IMG/VR virus record: IMGVR_UViG_3300001450_000351
Coordinates: 1-22,612 of that record
DNA length: 22,612 nucleotides
Source of the DNA: a virus
Reading direction: 5' to 3' (one strand)
The translations under genes and the position numbers were made by a program. A model generated the notes under the pieces. It was not told the DNA's origin, made no database searches, and saw only the letters and a program-made list of their open reading frames with translations. Below are positions 1 to 7,143 of the stretch, in pieces. The stretch's first letter is position 1. Each line of letters starts with the position of its first letter.

Positions 1-884
1 CCTGCGAAATCGGATGCTAGTTTACTTGGGGCGACTCCTAATTCTTCAGCAAACTTTTCAAGATTCAGCATTTGTTGTCCAGCGGCATCGACGCTCATTC
101 CCATTGCTTTTGTCAAAGTTTGAATGCTGGTCGCGAAATCTTGGTTTGAAACTCCTAATTTTTCTAAAACTGTTGCGGTGTTTGTTAAGCTTTCTCTGGT
201 TTTAGCATCTTGAAAAGTAAAATCAGTGAACCCGGTATATAATGATTGCATTGATTTATTAACATCGTCAACGGACCCTCCAAATTTACGAGTTTCTCCA
301 TACGAATTTGATACACTGCGCGCAAATTCCCGGTTAGCGCCAGTAACTTTCATAAAGGCGTTTTCGGCGTTACCTATTTGTATAGCGAGCTTTAACATTT
401 CTGCGGCAAGCAGTACAATCGCTAGGGCTGCTGCAGGGCCGGCAGCGGCTTTTAATCCTTTGCCAAAAGTGTCTGCGGATTGAAATGCAGATTTCATATT
501 CTTTGTTAATTTCTTCTCTATTGCACTTCCTAAAGAATTAAGACCTTTTGATGCCTGTCCAGAAGCATCTCCGGAAAAAATGCCTTTTAGAACGTCAGGT
601 GCGTTGTCGGCAAGCTTGTTAAGGTCTTTTTGGGCTTTTATAACTTTATTATAATATTTTTCGGCGGCTTCAAGTTCTTGTTTTTTCAGCTTTAGTGTGT
701 TCTCGGTAGTGTCGTTCTGGGCCTCCGCAGCATCGAAGAGGGACTGCTGAAGATCTAGATTTTCTTTTGCATTTTGAACAGCTACAGCATTAAGAACATT
801 GGATTTCTCTTTTTCCTTGTTTTGTGCTTTTAAAGCTGCCGTAATGGCATCCACCAGCGCTGGATCTAATTCTTCACCGTTCAT
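1..884 (-). CDS. Tail tape measure protein, N-terminal part (cut by window edge)
   Basis: An uninterrupted frame of 294 codons runs from ATG at 884 off the left edge. A GAGGG ribosome binding site lies 7 nt before the ATG. The first ~110 residues are charged and rich in heptad-like Lys/Glu/Leu/Gln (coiled coil). An Ala-rich hydrophobic stretch follows (AGPAAALAIVLLAAEML, about residues 145-165), then an Ala/Ser/Phe-rich helical region with phrases such as KVTGANREFARSVS and VLEKLGVSNQDFATSI, typical of phage tape measures. These proteins set tail length and are packed in the tail lumen. Its place after the tube gene and the tail-assembly pair is the usual one. It sits directly behind a terminator and an ACTATTTA motif, so it probably starts its own transcript. 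Full length and any C-terminal enzymatic domain lie outside the window. Confidence 0.88.
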   Translation of the reverse strand, partial: MNGEELDPALVDAITAALKAQNKEKEKSNVLNAVAVQNAKENLDLQQSLFDAAEAQNDTTENTLKLKKQELEAAEKYYNKVIKAQKDLNKLADNAPDVLKGIFSGDASGQASKGLNSLGSAIEKKLTKNMKSAFQSADTFGKGLKAAAGPAAALAIVLLAAEMLKLAIQIGNAENAFMKVTGANREFARSVSNSYGETRKFGGSVDDVNKSMQSLYTGFTDFTFQDAKTRESLTNTATVLEKLGVSNQDFATSIQTLTKAMGMSVDAAGQQMLNLEKFAEELGVAPSKLASDFA

Positions 885-903
885 AAAGGCACCCTCTACA
901 CAT

Positions 904-911
904 TAAATAGT
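904..911 (-). promoter_or_regulatory. Candidate late promoter motif ACTATTTA before tape measure gene
   Basis: The coding-strand 8-mer ACTATTTA lies 19 nt upstream of the tape measure ATG and immediately behind a hairpin terminator. The same oriented 8-mer occurs in five other intergenic spaces of the window. A promoter role is inferred from position only. Confidence 0.5.
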
Positions 912-914
912 GAC

Positions 915-943
915 AAAACAAAAAAGGCTGAATAAACAGCCTT
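915..943 (-). terminator. Rho-independent terminator after tail-assembly pair
   Basis: Read on the minus strand, AAGGCTG (943-937), a 6-nt TTTATT loop and CAGCCTT (930-924) form a perfect 7-bp stem followed by a T-rich tail (TTTTG TTTTG). It starts 3 nt after the stop codon of the 947 gene and precedes the ACTATTTA motif of the tape measure gene. Confidence 0.8.
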
Positions 944-946
944 ATA

Positions 947-1195
947 CTACCCTATCTTCGGTTGATTGAATTTGTTTAAAGTTTGGCTTTTCTTGCCGCC
1001 TTTCGACGATTCTTCTATTGCCTTCTTTTCGTCTTCAAGTTGCTTCACTAATCTCTCAACAAACCATTTTCTTAAACCTACAGGAAGATTATACGCTTCC
1101 GTTAGACTCCACCCGCCTGAATATTGCAAAAAGAAAAATTGTTCATAAACATTTTGCATATACTCATCGGTCAGGCCAAAAAAAGTCCGCACCAA
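947..1195 (-). CDS. Small tail-assembly partner protein (gp51-like or frameshift C-terminus)
   Basis: This frame overlaps the end of the gp26-like gene and stays open to a stop at 947. The conserved-looking part is an aromatic helical domain (DEYMQNVYEQFFFLQYSGGW, then EAYNLPVGLRKWFVERL) with a Lys-rich tail. Short proteins of this type follow gp26-like genes in T4-related phages. Two expression routes fit. One is independent initiation at TTG 1195 or GTG 1192, 6 or 9 nt after a GGAGG at 1206-1202 inside the upstream gene. The other is a +1 or -2 ribosomal frameshift on the T7 run at 1184-1178, giving a fused protein of about 356-357 residues. The first ATG in this frame (at 1153) lies too far inside the domain to be attractive. 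Its place between tube and tape measure is where tail assembly chaperones usually lie. The start is uncertain. Confidence 0.65.
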   Translation of the reverse strand: MVRTFFGLTDEYMQNVYEQFFFLQYSGGWSLTEAYNLPVGLRKWFVERLVKQLEDEKKAIEESSKGGKKSQTLNKFNQPKIG

Positions 1196-2018
1196 GCGGA
1201 ACCTCCATTGGCTCCTCAAAGCCGCAAGAACTGCACTCAAAATCTTGTGTTAAGTCGATATTTGGATTAACAAGTTTATATGCCAATCTTAAATGACGTG
1301 AATCCTTCGATGGAAGGTTTTGTGCAACATACCTTCTAGTCTCAATTCTATCGTCACCGTTGGCTGCAACCAGCATGGTCATTAGCTGGCGGGTGACTGC
1401 CTTTTCCCCGGCTTTACTTTTCTTATCCTGCTCTAGATTGCTTAGATAAGTTTTTTCGTCACGACCGGTTAGAAGCCTAAACGTTGCCATTATCTTTGTC
1501 GCCGGAAGTTCTACATCAAAGGTACTATCTTCATTTCTGGCAATATCAATTGCTGATGTATCCTCTCCACTATAAACATTGCTTTCTTCTAAATCAAAAG
1601 CAAATTCAACTTTAGTTTGGCATGCCGGACAAACAACCTTTGTTTCATATCGACTACCGTAACTGGCTGCTCGCAATGCAATAACAATTGCATTTCTGTC
1701 TCCAACCAAAAGGGAATTAGGATCAATTGATTTATCGACAATAACATTTGCAATAACCCTATCGATAGCAATACCTTTCTTTAAAAGAACCTTCGAAGTT
1801 AAGATATCCTCTTCTTTTGCCGTCATGTGCTTTATTTCTAACACATCCTTATTATACAAAGGGTGATTTGCAGGATAATATGCGCCCTTTGATGGTAAAT
1901 CTACAAAGTCAGTAGGCACGACAAAAGAAAATGCCCCTGCTTGTTGCGTTGGACTCGATGGTGGCATAGCATTCGATTGTCTATGCCCGCCCATACGGTC
2001 ACTATTTTTTCTACTCAA
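1164..2018 (-). CDS. gp26-like baseplate hub / tail assembly protein with zinc ribbon
   Basis: This 284-aa protein resembles the T4 base plate protein family (gp26-like). The N-terminal ~30 residues are polar and look disordered. The motif FVDLPSKGAYYPANHPLY (38-55) and a following helical region (MTAKEEDILTS) are the family signature I recognise. Two CxxC knuckles, C130/C133 and C262/C265, are placed to form a zinc ribbon whose halves are about 130 residues apart. The start is TTG at 2018, supported by a GAGG 6 nt upstream; the next ATG (1994) has no good ribosome binding site. The gene lies 17 nt after the tube gene and overlaps the next gene in another frame near its 3' end. By position and family it acts in hub or tail-tube assembly, perhaps as a chaperone rather than a virion part; that last point is inference. 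Confidence 0.7.
   Translation of the reverse strand: MSRKNSDRMGGHRQSNAMPPSSPTQQAGAFSFVVPTDFVDLPSKGAYYPANHPLYNKDVLEIKHMTAKEEDILTSKVLLKKGIAIDRVIANVIVDKSIDPNSLLVGDRNAIVIALRAASYGSRYETKVVCPACQTKVEFAFDLEESNVYSGEDTSAIDIARNEDSTFDVELPATKIMATFRLLTGRDEKTYLSNLEQDKKSKAGEKAVTRQLMTMLVAANGDDRIETRRYVAQNLPSKDSRHLRLAYKLVNPNIDLTQDFECSSCGFEEPMEVPLGADFFWPDR
1178..1184 (-). other. Run of seven T: candidate +1/-2 frameshift site
   Basis: In the gp26-like frame the coding strand reads GAC TTT TTT TGG CCT GAC CGA TGA. The downstream partner is in the +1 (equivalently -2) frame: ACT TTT TTT GGC CTG. Skipping one T, or re-reading two, at this homopolymer joins residue F280 to the partner domain four codons before the TGA stop. 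The run also simply encodes Phe-Phe-Trp, so it may be fixed by protein sequence rather than by frameshifting. Confidence 0.4.
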
Positions 2019-2035
2019 TTCTCACCTCTCAAAAA

Positions 2036-2623
2036 TTAACTTGTGGCTTTATAGCTGACTTCGCTGCCCATTCCTTCATTGTAGGTAGCCCAATCATATC
2101 TGATAGTCATGCTATATTCGGTCAAATCCTCTGAACCATAATCTAGAGTTCCAAAATTAACTTCGCTAATGAAAGAGTTGTTTAACGTCCAAGATTCCTG
2201 AACATTTCCTTCATCATCCAATTGCTGACAAAGCACCTCGCCCAATCCACCAACCGCTTTTGTTTTAGAGATTGTCTGGAATTGAGAAGCATCAGTTGGC
2301 ACCACATATCCACTTTCATTCAGAATTTTCGTTAATGCGAAAGCGACACCTTTCTCTCCGCCGGGATCAACCATGGTGATGCTGATATCATTCCAAGTTA
2401 CTCTGCCGGGGAATTTAAACGTATGGTTTAAATAATTATGAGTTGTCTCACCTAGAGTATAAGTAGGCTTATCAGCAGTCTTAGCCCAGAAAACAACGTT
2501 TGTGCCCAAATCCGAACCAATCGCAGTATCACTGAAAGCGCCAACAGTTATCTTAAACCTAAATGCTCTTTTAGGGTTTGTGACCCCCGAGCCATTGTAA
2601 TCTGTAGTCCAAAAAGTGGCCAT
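2036..2623 (-). CDS. gp19: Tail tube protein (T4 gp19-like)
   Basis: This 195-aa protein is slightly longer than T4 gp19 (163 aa). It shows the tube-protein pattern: N-terminal FRFKITVG strand, KPTYTLGETTHNYLNHTFKF (the segment matching the tube family's lipid/hub-facing loop), WNDISITMVDPGG, and a C-terminal TEYSMTIRYDWATY strand. Tube subunits stack as hexameric rings inside the sheath and conduct DNA. The ATG at 2623 is preceded by AGGAG with a 10-nt spacer. It follows the sheath gene directly, as gp18-gp19 do in T4. A variant of the recurring motif, ACTATATA, lies 25 nt upstream of the ATG, so this gene may also have its own late start. Confidence 0.9.
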   Translation of the reverse strand: MATFWTTDYNGSGVTNPKRAFRFKITVGAFSDTAIGSDLGTNVVFWAKTADKPTYTLGETTHNYLNHTFKFPGRVTWNDISITMVDPGGEKGVAFALTKILNESGYVVPTDASQFQTISKTKAVGGLGEVLCQQLDDEGNVQESWTLNNSFISEVNFGTLDYGSEDLTEYSMTIRYDWATYNEGMGSEVSYKATS

Positions 2624-2648
2624 GTTAAATAATCTCCTGTACTGTTAT

Positions 2649-2656
2649 TATATAGT
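2649..2656 (-). promoter_or_regulatory. Variant late promoter motif (ACTATATA) before tube gene
   Basis: It differs from ACTATTTA at one position and lies 25 nt before the tube ATG, matching the usual 19-25 nt distance of the other copies. It is in the 47-nt space after the sheath stop; no terminator hairpin is visible there. Confidence 0.35.
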
Positions 2657-2670
2657 TGACGATTTTATTT

Positions 2671-5600
2671 TTAATCATCGAAAGAAGCCCCACTTGATGC
2701 AATAACAAAGTCAATTGCGATATATTCAATGGCTCTTGCTGGTTTAACCATAATTTTAGCGTAGAGAATATTTTGATCAATTAGATCTGGGGTAGTGGTT
2801 GTGGAGTCCAAGATTAATTTGTAATCTGTGATACCAAGTCTTGTCTGAACACTCGCAAGAAGCGGTCTAATAAGTGCTCTAAAATTGTTCCAAGTCGCTT
2901 CAACATTTTGCTCAAACAGAACCTGTGTAGAGAGGATAGAAATCTGCTTCTTCAAGAAGATAACAAGCCTTCTGACATTAATTCTGTCAAGTGCTGATGG
3001 ACGCTCCTGCAAAGTCTTCTGTCCGAAGACAACAATTCCTTCAGATGGGAACGAGGCGATTGGGTTGATGCGAGCCTCATAAAGAGTGTCACGATCCTTA
3101 GAGCTTAAGCGTTCACTAACCTGTGTAATTGGAATTCCAGCAGCGCCGTCTGTCAAACCACCTCTGTTAAAGCCGGCTGGAGCAAACCAAATTTCGGAGG
3201 TACGCTCTGAGGATGCCAAAACACCCATCATGGCAACTGTTGGTGGAATCCAGACTAACTGACTGGTATTCGCATCGACCGTCTTAACCCATGGGTAGAA
3301 TGTTGCACCGTAACTGGAGTCAACTCTACGCAGCTTAAGAGCATTTGCCGCTGCAATTGGAGTTGTTCCAATTCTACTAGTTTTGTCAGCATAATATTGT
3401 TCGTGAGAAGGTCTATAAACATCCGGAAGATCAATTAATGCCAGAGCATCTGCTCTTTCTGCGCAGGTTTCAATCATGAGAGAAGTTAATGCCGTATTCG
3501 TCAAGCCAGGAATGGATAACAAGTTCATATTAATATATTCCGGATCCGAAACAGTTTGAATCGCCCTTGTATATGTGTGGAAAGCGTAACTATCATCTTC
3601 TGTGCTAGTGGAGGTCATGACTCCGTTATATAGCGGATCTGGTTTTGTTATATCAAATCCATCGAATCCACCCCAGAATGGAGCAGTAAACTTATTGATA
3701 TCTGCGTCGAGAAGTGCAGTATAGCCGCTGACTGCGGAAACACTTTCATTTGAAGTTCTAGAGGCAGAGAGATAAGTATAAGTGCTGCCGGTAATGGTCA
3801 AATTATCCATCGTGAATATGTAAGAATAGCCACTTATTCCTGTAATCGCTGTTGATGTTGGATCAGATGGCACGTTGTTTGTGTTGCCCAATCCTGCATA
3901 AAGCAATCTGTGTGTATCAAATATTCCAGCTTGTGGGGTGGTAGCGGTTGTTTGCCTAGTTGTATCGATACCAAAGTATGCTTTAGTCTGGTCGGACATA
4001 ACATTATCGGTTCCCTTATAGCGCAATCTAGCCGATGGGAAATTAATTGAGCAAGACAATGATATACCGTATGACGAGGATATTAACAAAGTGTGCCCAA
4101 CTGCACCGTGGCCATCACCGGCCATGGCACTTCCTGTCCCCGGCATGGCGGAACCGGTTCCAACTCTAAGAAATGATGCGGAGACAGCCATTTCAAATTT
4201 ATTCGGCTGGCTGGCTGGACCCGTTTCGTATATTTCGATGTCTTTAAACTTTGGAGGACCATAATATCCGAATGGTAAGAGGACTGGGTCTGTTGCGCCG
4301 GCTTCGACATCTGCATTCATATCAATTCTGATATATTTAGAACGATTATCATAATCTCCGTATTCCTTCAATGCCTTCTTTGTGGTATCCCATTCTTGAT
4401 ATTTGTCGCCAATTAATTTTGCAACATAATTTGGCGATGATGGATCCAAGTTACAATTATCAAATCTTTCCAATACTTCTACAGCCGAATCAGTGTCTGT
4501 AATTTTACGAATAATAACCGAGAAGGAACCATATTCGTTTGTAGTTGTAGTTGTTTGCTTAATATTAGCGATAGACACTTTGGCATTTTTATGTAACCAA
4601 GAGCCATGTCCCCGACCAATCAATCTAAATAATTTTTTAGTGGTAGAATAGGGATTAAAACTGTTACTTGAACCAAGATCTTGGCCAATAAACCATCCCG
4701 CGATTGCCTCTTGAGAAGGTGTCGATTTCATATTGTGTGGGCCGAGAGTGGTTGCAGATCCGCTAGCGATGGGGAGCATAAAGCCAACAAGCCTGCCGGA
4801 AGTTAATACAGCATCACGAGCTTCTTGCTCAAAAGTCTCTCCAAGCCAATAATCCTCATATGAGTCTGATGGGAAAAAACTACCTTGTGGAGAAATCAAT
4901 TGTGGGTTCGTATTAAGAACCTTTCTTATATAATATTCATCAGAATCTTCATCCATGCCAATTAAAAATTTCTTTTCGCCATTGACAGCACCACTTATAA
5001 GGATCGCAAATCTTCCACTGGTATCGCTCTCAACAAGAACAGAGGTGCCTTTTACTTGGTCGCCCGTGCCGAACGAGAGCGTTCGGCTCCCCGCTAAAGA
5101 GCCAGAAAGTCCCGCAGAACCAGAGCCAACATATATAATAGCTGCTAATTGAGCAGCGCCAGTGCGATCAAGCTCATGCGCAGGCCCCGCAGGAAGGCGG
5201 GTTCCAGCAACGAGGTTTCCGCTAGAAGAGGATTTCGCAATCCAAAGGCCAAATGCGCCACCAGCAGTTACGCCGCGAACTGGATTAGTAGCAGTACCAG
5301 TACTGGTCACAGATCTCCAGCCTGCTGCTGCAGCACCACCTGCCGCAGAGCCAACAGAGGTTTGCTGCCCTAAAAGACGGATATACGTCAATGGCGCGAC
5401 ATTTGATCTCAGGAACGCCTTGGATGCGTAAGTTCCATACATTGGAGACTGATAATTGCCCTCGCGATAGATATCTCCGCCACCGTTTCCGGGCACAGTA
5501 TCACCAAACATTTCTACAAACTCTGAATAAGATTGCACATTTATCGGCTGCATTGCTAGCCCGCGTGTGGCGCGGCCAATGACGACAGGCCCGATAGTAT

Positions 5601-5682
5601 CGGCTTGACGCGGGAGGAAGGAATTATCGATTTCATTAACGAAAACTCCAGGGGAAACAAATTTGAAATCACTGACTGACAT
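2671..5682 (-). CDS. gp18: Contractile tail sheath protein (T4 gp18-like), unusually long
   Basis: The N-terminus (FVSPGVFVNEID at 8-19, then GPVVIGRATRG and FVEMFGDT) and the C-terminal ~150 residues (INVRRLVIFLKKQI, FEQNVEATWNNFRALI, and a final strand in IEYIAIDFVI) are the conserved polymerising domains of contractile sheaths. The product is 1003 aa against 659 for T4 gp18. The extra length lies in the middle (about residues 110-780), rich in Gly/Ser/Thr/Ala and probably β-structured surface domains. The ATG at 5682 follows AAGGAG. Its 5' space holds an ACTATTTA motif 49 nt upstream, a 10-bp palindrome TTGTATACAA (5696-5705) next to the ribosome binding site and a small hairpin (5703-5716). 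It precedes the tube gene, as in T4. The fold and role are well supported; the function of the insert is unknown. Confidence 0.93.
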   Translation of the reverse strand: MSVSDFKFVSPGVFVNEIDNSFLPRQADTIGPVVIGRATRGLAMQPINVQSYSEFVEMFGDTVPGNGGGDIYREGNYQSPMYGTYASKAFLRSNVAPLTYIRLLGQQTSVGSAAGGAAAAGWRSVTSTGTATNPVRGVTAGGAFGLWIAKSSSSGNLVAGTRLPAGPAHELDRTGAAQLAAIIYVGSGSAGLSGSLAGSRTLSFGTGDQVKGTSVLVESDTSGRFAILISGAVNGEKKFLIGMDEDSDEYYIRKVLNTNPQLISPQGSFFPSDSYEDYWLGETFEQEARDAVLTSGRLVGFMLPIASGSATTLGPHNMKSTPSQEAIAGWFIGQDLGSSNSFNPYSTTKKLFRLIGRGHGSWLHKNAKVSIANIKQTTTTTNEYGSFSVIIRKITDTDSAVEVLERFDNCNLDPSSPNYVAKLIGDKYQEWDTTKKALKEYGDYDNRSKYIRIDMNADVEAGATDPVLLPFGYYGPPKFKDIEIYETGPASQPNKFEMAVSASFLRVGTGSAMPGTGSAMAGDGHGAVGHTLLISSSYGISLSCSINFPSARLRYKGTDNVMSDQTKAYFGIDTTRQTTATTPQAGIFDTHRLLYAGLGNTNNVPSDPTSTAITGISGYSYIFTMDNLTITGSTYTYLSASRTSNESVSAVSGYTALLDADINKFTAPFWGGFDGFDITKPDPLYNGVMTSTSTEDDSYAFHTYTRAIQTVSDPEYINMNLLSIPGLTNTALTSLMIETCAERADALALIDLPDVYRPSHEQYYADKTSRIGTTPIAAANALKLRRVDSSYGATFYPWVKTVDANTSQLVWIPPTVAMMGVLASSERTSEIWFAPAGFNRGGLTDGAAGIPITQVSERLSSKDRDTLYEARINPIASFPSEGIVVFGQKTLQERPSALDRINVRRLVIFLKKQISILSTQVLFEQNVEATWNNFRALIRPLLASVQTRLGITDYKLILDSTTTTPDLIDQNILYAKIMVKPARAIEYIAIDFVIASSGASFDD

Positions 5683-5731
5683 TATTCAAGGCTCCTTGTA
5701 TACAACATATTTGTTGCTTAATAATCATATT

Positions 5732-5739
5732 TAAATAGT
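5732..5739 (-). promoter_or_regulatory. Candidate late promoter motif ACTATTTA before sheath gene
   Basis: An exact ACTATTTA on the coding strand, 49 nt upstream of the sheath ATG, lies in the 87-nt space after the gp15-like gene. No terminator hairpin precedes it, so it would add to read-through transcription. Confidence 0.5.
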
Positions 5740-5769
5740 TGTTTGGTACACGAAAGGTATTTTTTCAAT

Positions 5770-6654
5770 TCAGGAAGTGATATTAAAGAACCCTTCTTCA
5801 TCTTCTTTAACGATTCCTTCCATCGGAAAGGTTATTTCAACAAAATTTTCATCAACTTTGACTATTTGCCGATCGTCATTCTCGCCTTCTCCAATTAAAT
5901 AACCCAAAACCCTTACAGAAATTTCTGTTGTATACATACGACTGTCTTCATTAAGATTCGATGAATTATTGTTCTGGCCAAAGCCCTGATCGATAAAAGC
6001 TTCATATTTATGGCCATCTCTTCGCAAAATAAAGGAATTTATTTGCCCAGTTCTCGCGATAAAGGGGGTGACGATATCATTCATTTGCTGCTGGTACTCA
6101 GTTTTAATTAAAATCTTATATTCCACATTAATATAGACAGGTATCGGTATAGTCAAAGTTTGTATGACTATTTTTTTGTTAACTCTCGGAAAATGGCGTT
6201 GGCTTTCTCCTGAAGTAAAATTAGAACGTCGTGTGTTTCCGACTACAGCAAAGTTCCTTGTCTTGTCTTGAACTATTTTTTTAGCCAATACCATGCGGCC
6301 AGACCGACCATTTTTCTTTGAGGAGAACAAATGTGCCTGAAATGATCCTTTTCTTGTAGGATCTTTTATTATATTGGTTCTTTCGATACTGATCAGGGGC
6401 AACTTAAAAGCGCCATCAGAATCTCTGAGATCCTTGTCGTTTTTTATCTGAAATGCACGCTCTGGGGCTTGCCACAAGACCGGAACTTTTGTCCACCCCT
6501 CATTGGTCCTAGCACTTAAATCTAAATCCTCCTTGAGCCATTCTACGATGGAGTAATCGATAGTTTCAATACTAGACGCGAGCATCCCAATCTCAGAAAG
6601 TTTAAAATCAGTACCGGGAGGCAACATTGCAAAATCAAAATTATCAGGTAGCAT
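5770..6654 (-). CDS. gp15: Tail completion / sheath stabiliser protein (T4 gp15-like)
   Basis: This is a 294-aa product; T4 gp15 is 272. Features shared with gp15 include an early VPVLWQAPERAF strand (compare VPITYASKEHF), a PLISIERTNI segment (compare PRINLHLVDF), and the central VEYKILIKTEYQQQMNDIV (compare IYELSIFTRYEDDMFQIV), followed by FILRRDGHKYE. gp15 forms the hexameric ring at the top of the tail that stabilises sheath and tube and docks to the head neck. The start chosen is ATG 6654, with GGGG 7 nt upstream; the TTG one codon earlier is less likely. It overlaps the end of the gp14-like gene by 11 nt (translational coupling). Identification rests on pattern comparison by eye plus conserved gene order. 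Confidence 0.78.
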   Translation of the reverse strand: MLPDNFDFAMLPPGTDFKLSEIGMLASSIETIDYSIVEWLKEDLDLSARTNEGWTKVPVLWQAPERAFQIKNDKDLRDSDGAFKLPLISIERTNIIKDPTRKGSFQAHLFSSKKNGRSGRMVLAKKIVQDKTRNFAVVGNTRRSNFTSGESQRHFPRVNKKIVIQTLTIPIPVYINVEYKILIKTEYQQQMNDIVTPFIARTGQINSFILRRDGHKYEAFIDQGFGQNNNSSNLNEDSRMYTTEISVRVLGYLIGEGENDDRQIVKVDENFVEITFPMEGIVKEDEEGFFNITS

Positions 6655-7135
6655 CAAACATCCCCTTTCTTGCTCTTCTACATCTAGCGACTATTTCAAA
6701 CTCTTGATCCTCTTGGCCAAATAGTAATGTGGGTTGAGATAAACTGACTATCTCATGATAATTACCATTATATAGGACAAAATCGCCTTCGCGGACATAC
6801 ATATTTTGGTCTTCTTCTAATCTTCTTTTGTGGAAATGCACATTAATTTCCCAAATCTTATCAATACCTGCGCCTTCCATATACTCGGTAGAGTAGTTTG
6901 TATATTCTACAAGGGCATAAACGCGAACTGGAGATAAGAAAGTTTTTTCTATGGCTTCTCCGTAAAGAGGATGAAAATTTGTTGTCTCTAAATCAATGGA
7001 ATAATAGACAATTTGCTGACCTATTATCTTTTCTATTAATTCGTCGTTGACTTGTTTTACTAAATCTCGCTCTTTCTTCCCTAAAAATAAAGGAGGAGGA
7101 GGAGCGTCGGGTCTATTCCATTTATTTTTTGGCAT
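6644..7135 (-). CDS. gp14: Neck protein (T4 gp14-like), short form
   Basis: This is a 163-aa product against 256 in T4. The C-terminal half matches the gp14 plan: an INVHFHKRRL strand, then a positively placed GDFVLYNGNYHEIVSL (compare GDLIYFPMDNSLFEINWV) and TLLFGQ (compare FYQLGQ). An amphipathic basic N-terminus contains PPPP at about 12-15. gp14 joins gp13 to close the filled head and receive the tail. It begins 8 nt after the gp13-like stop and overlaps the gp15-like start, so gp13-gp14-gp15 form one tightly coupled unit in the same order as T4. It lacks the C-terminal extension of T4 gp14. Confidence 0.7.
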   Translation of the reverse strand: MPKNKWNRPDAPPPPLFLGKKERDLVKQVNDELIEKIIGQQIVYYSIDLETTNFHPLYGEAIEKTFLSPVRVYALVEYTNYSTEYMEGAGIDKIWEINVHFHKRRLEEDQNMYVREGDFVLYNGNYHEIVSLSQPTLLFGQEDQEFEIVARCRRARKGMFDAT

Positions 7136-7143
7136 TTATTGTA

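Noticed and set aside
4540-4556. Short ACAACT-type repeat in the sheath gene as a microsatellite or CRISPR-like element
   Set aside because: It encodes a run of Thr (KQTTTTTNEY) and has no spacer structure.
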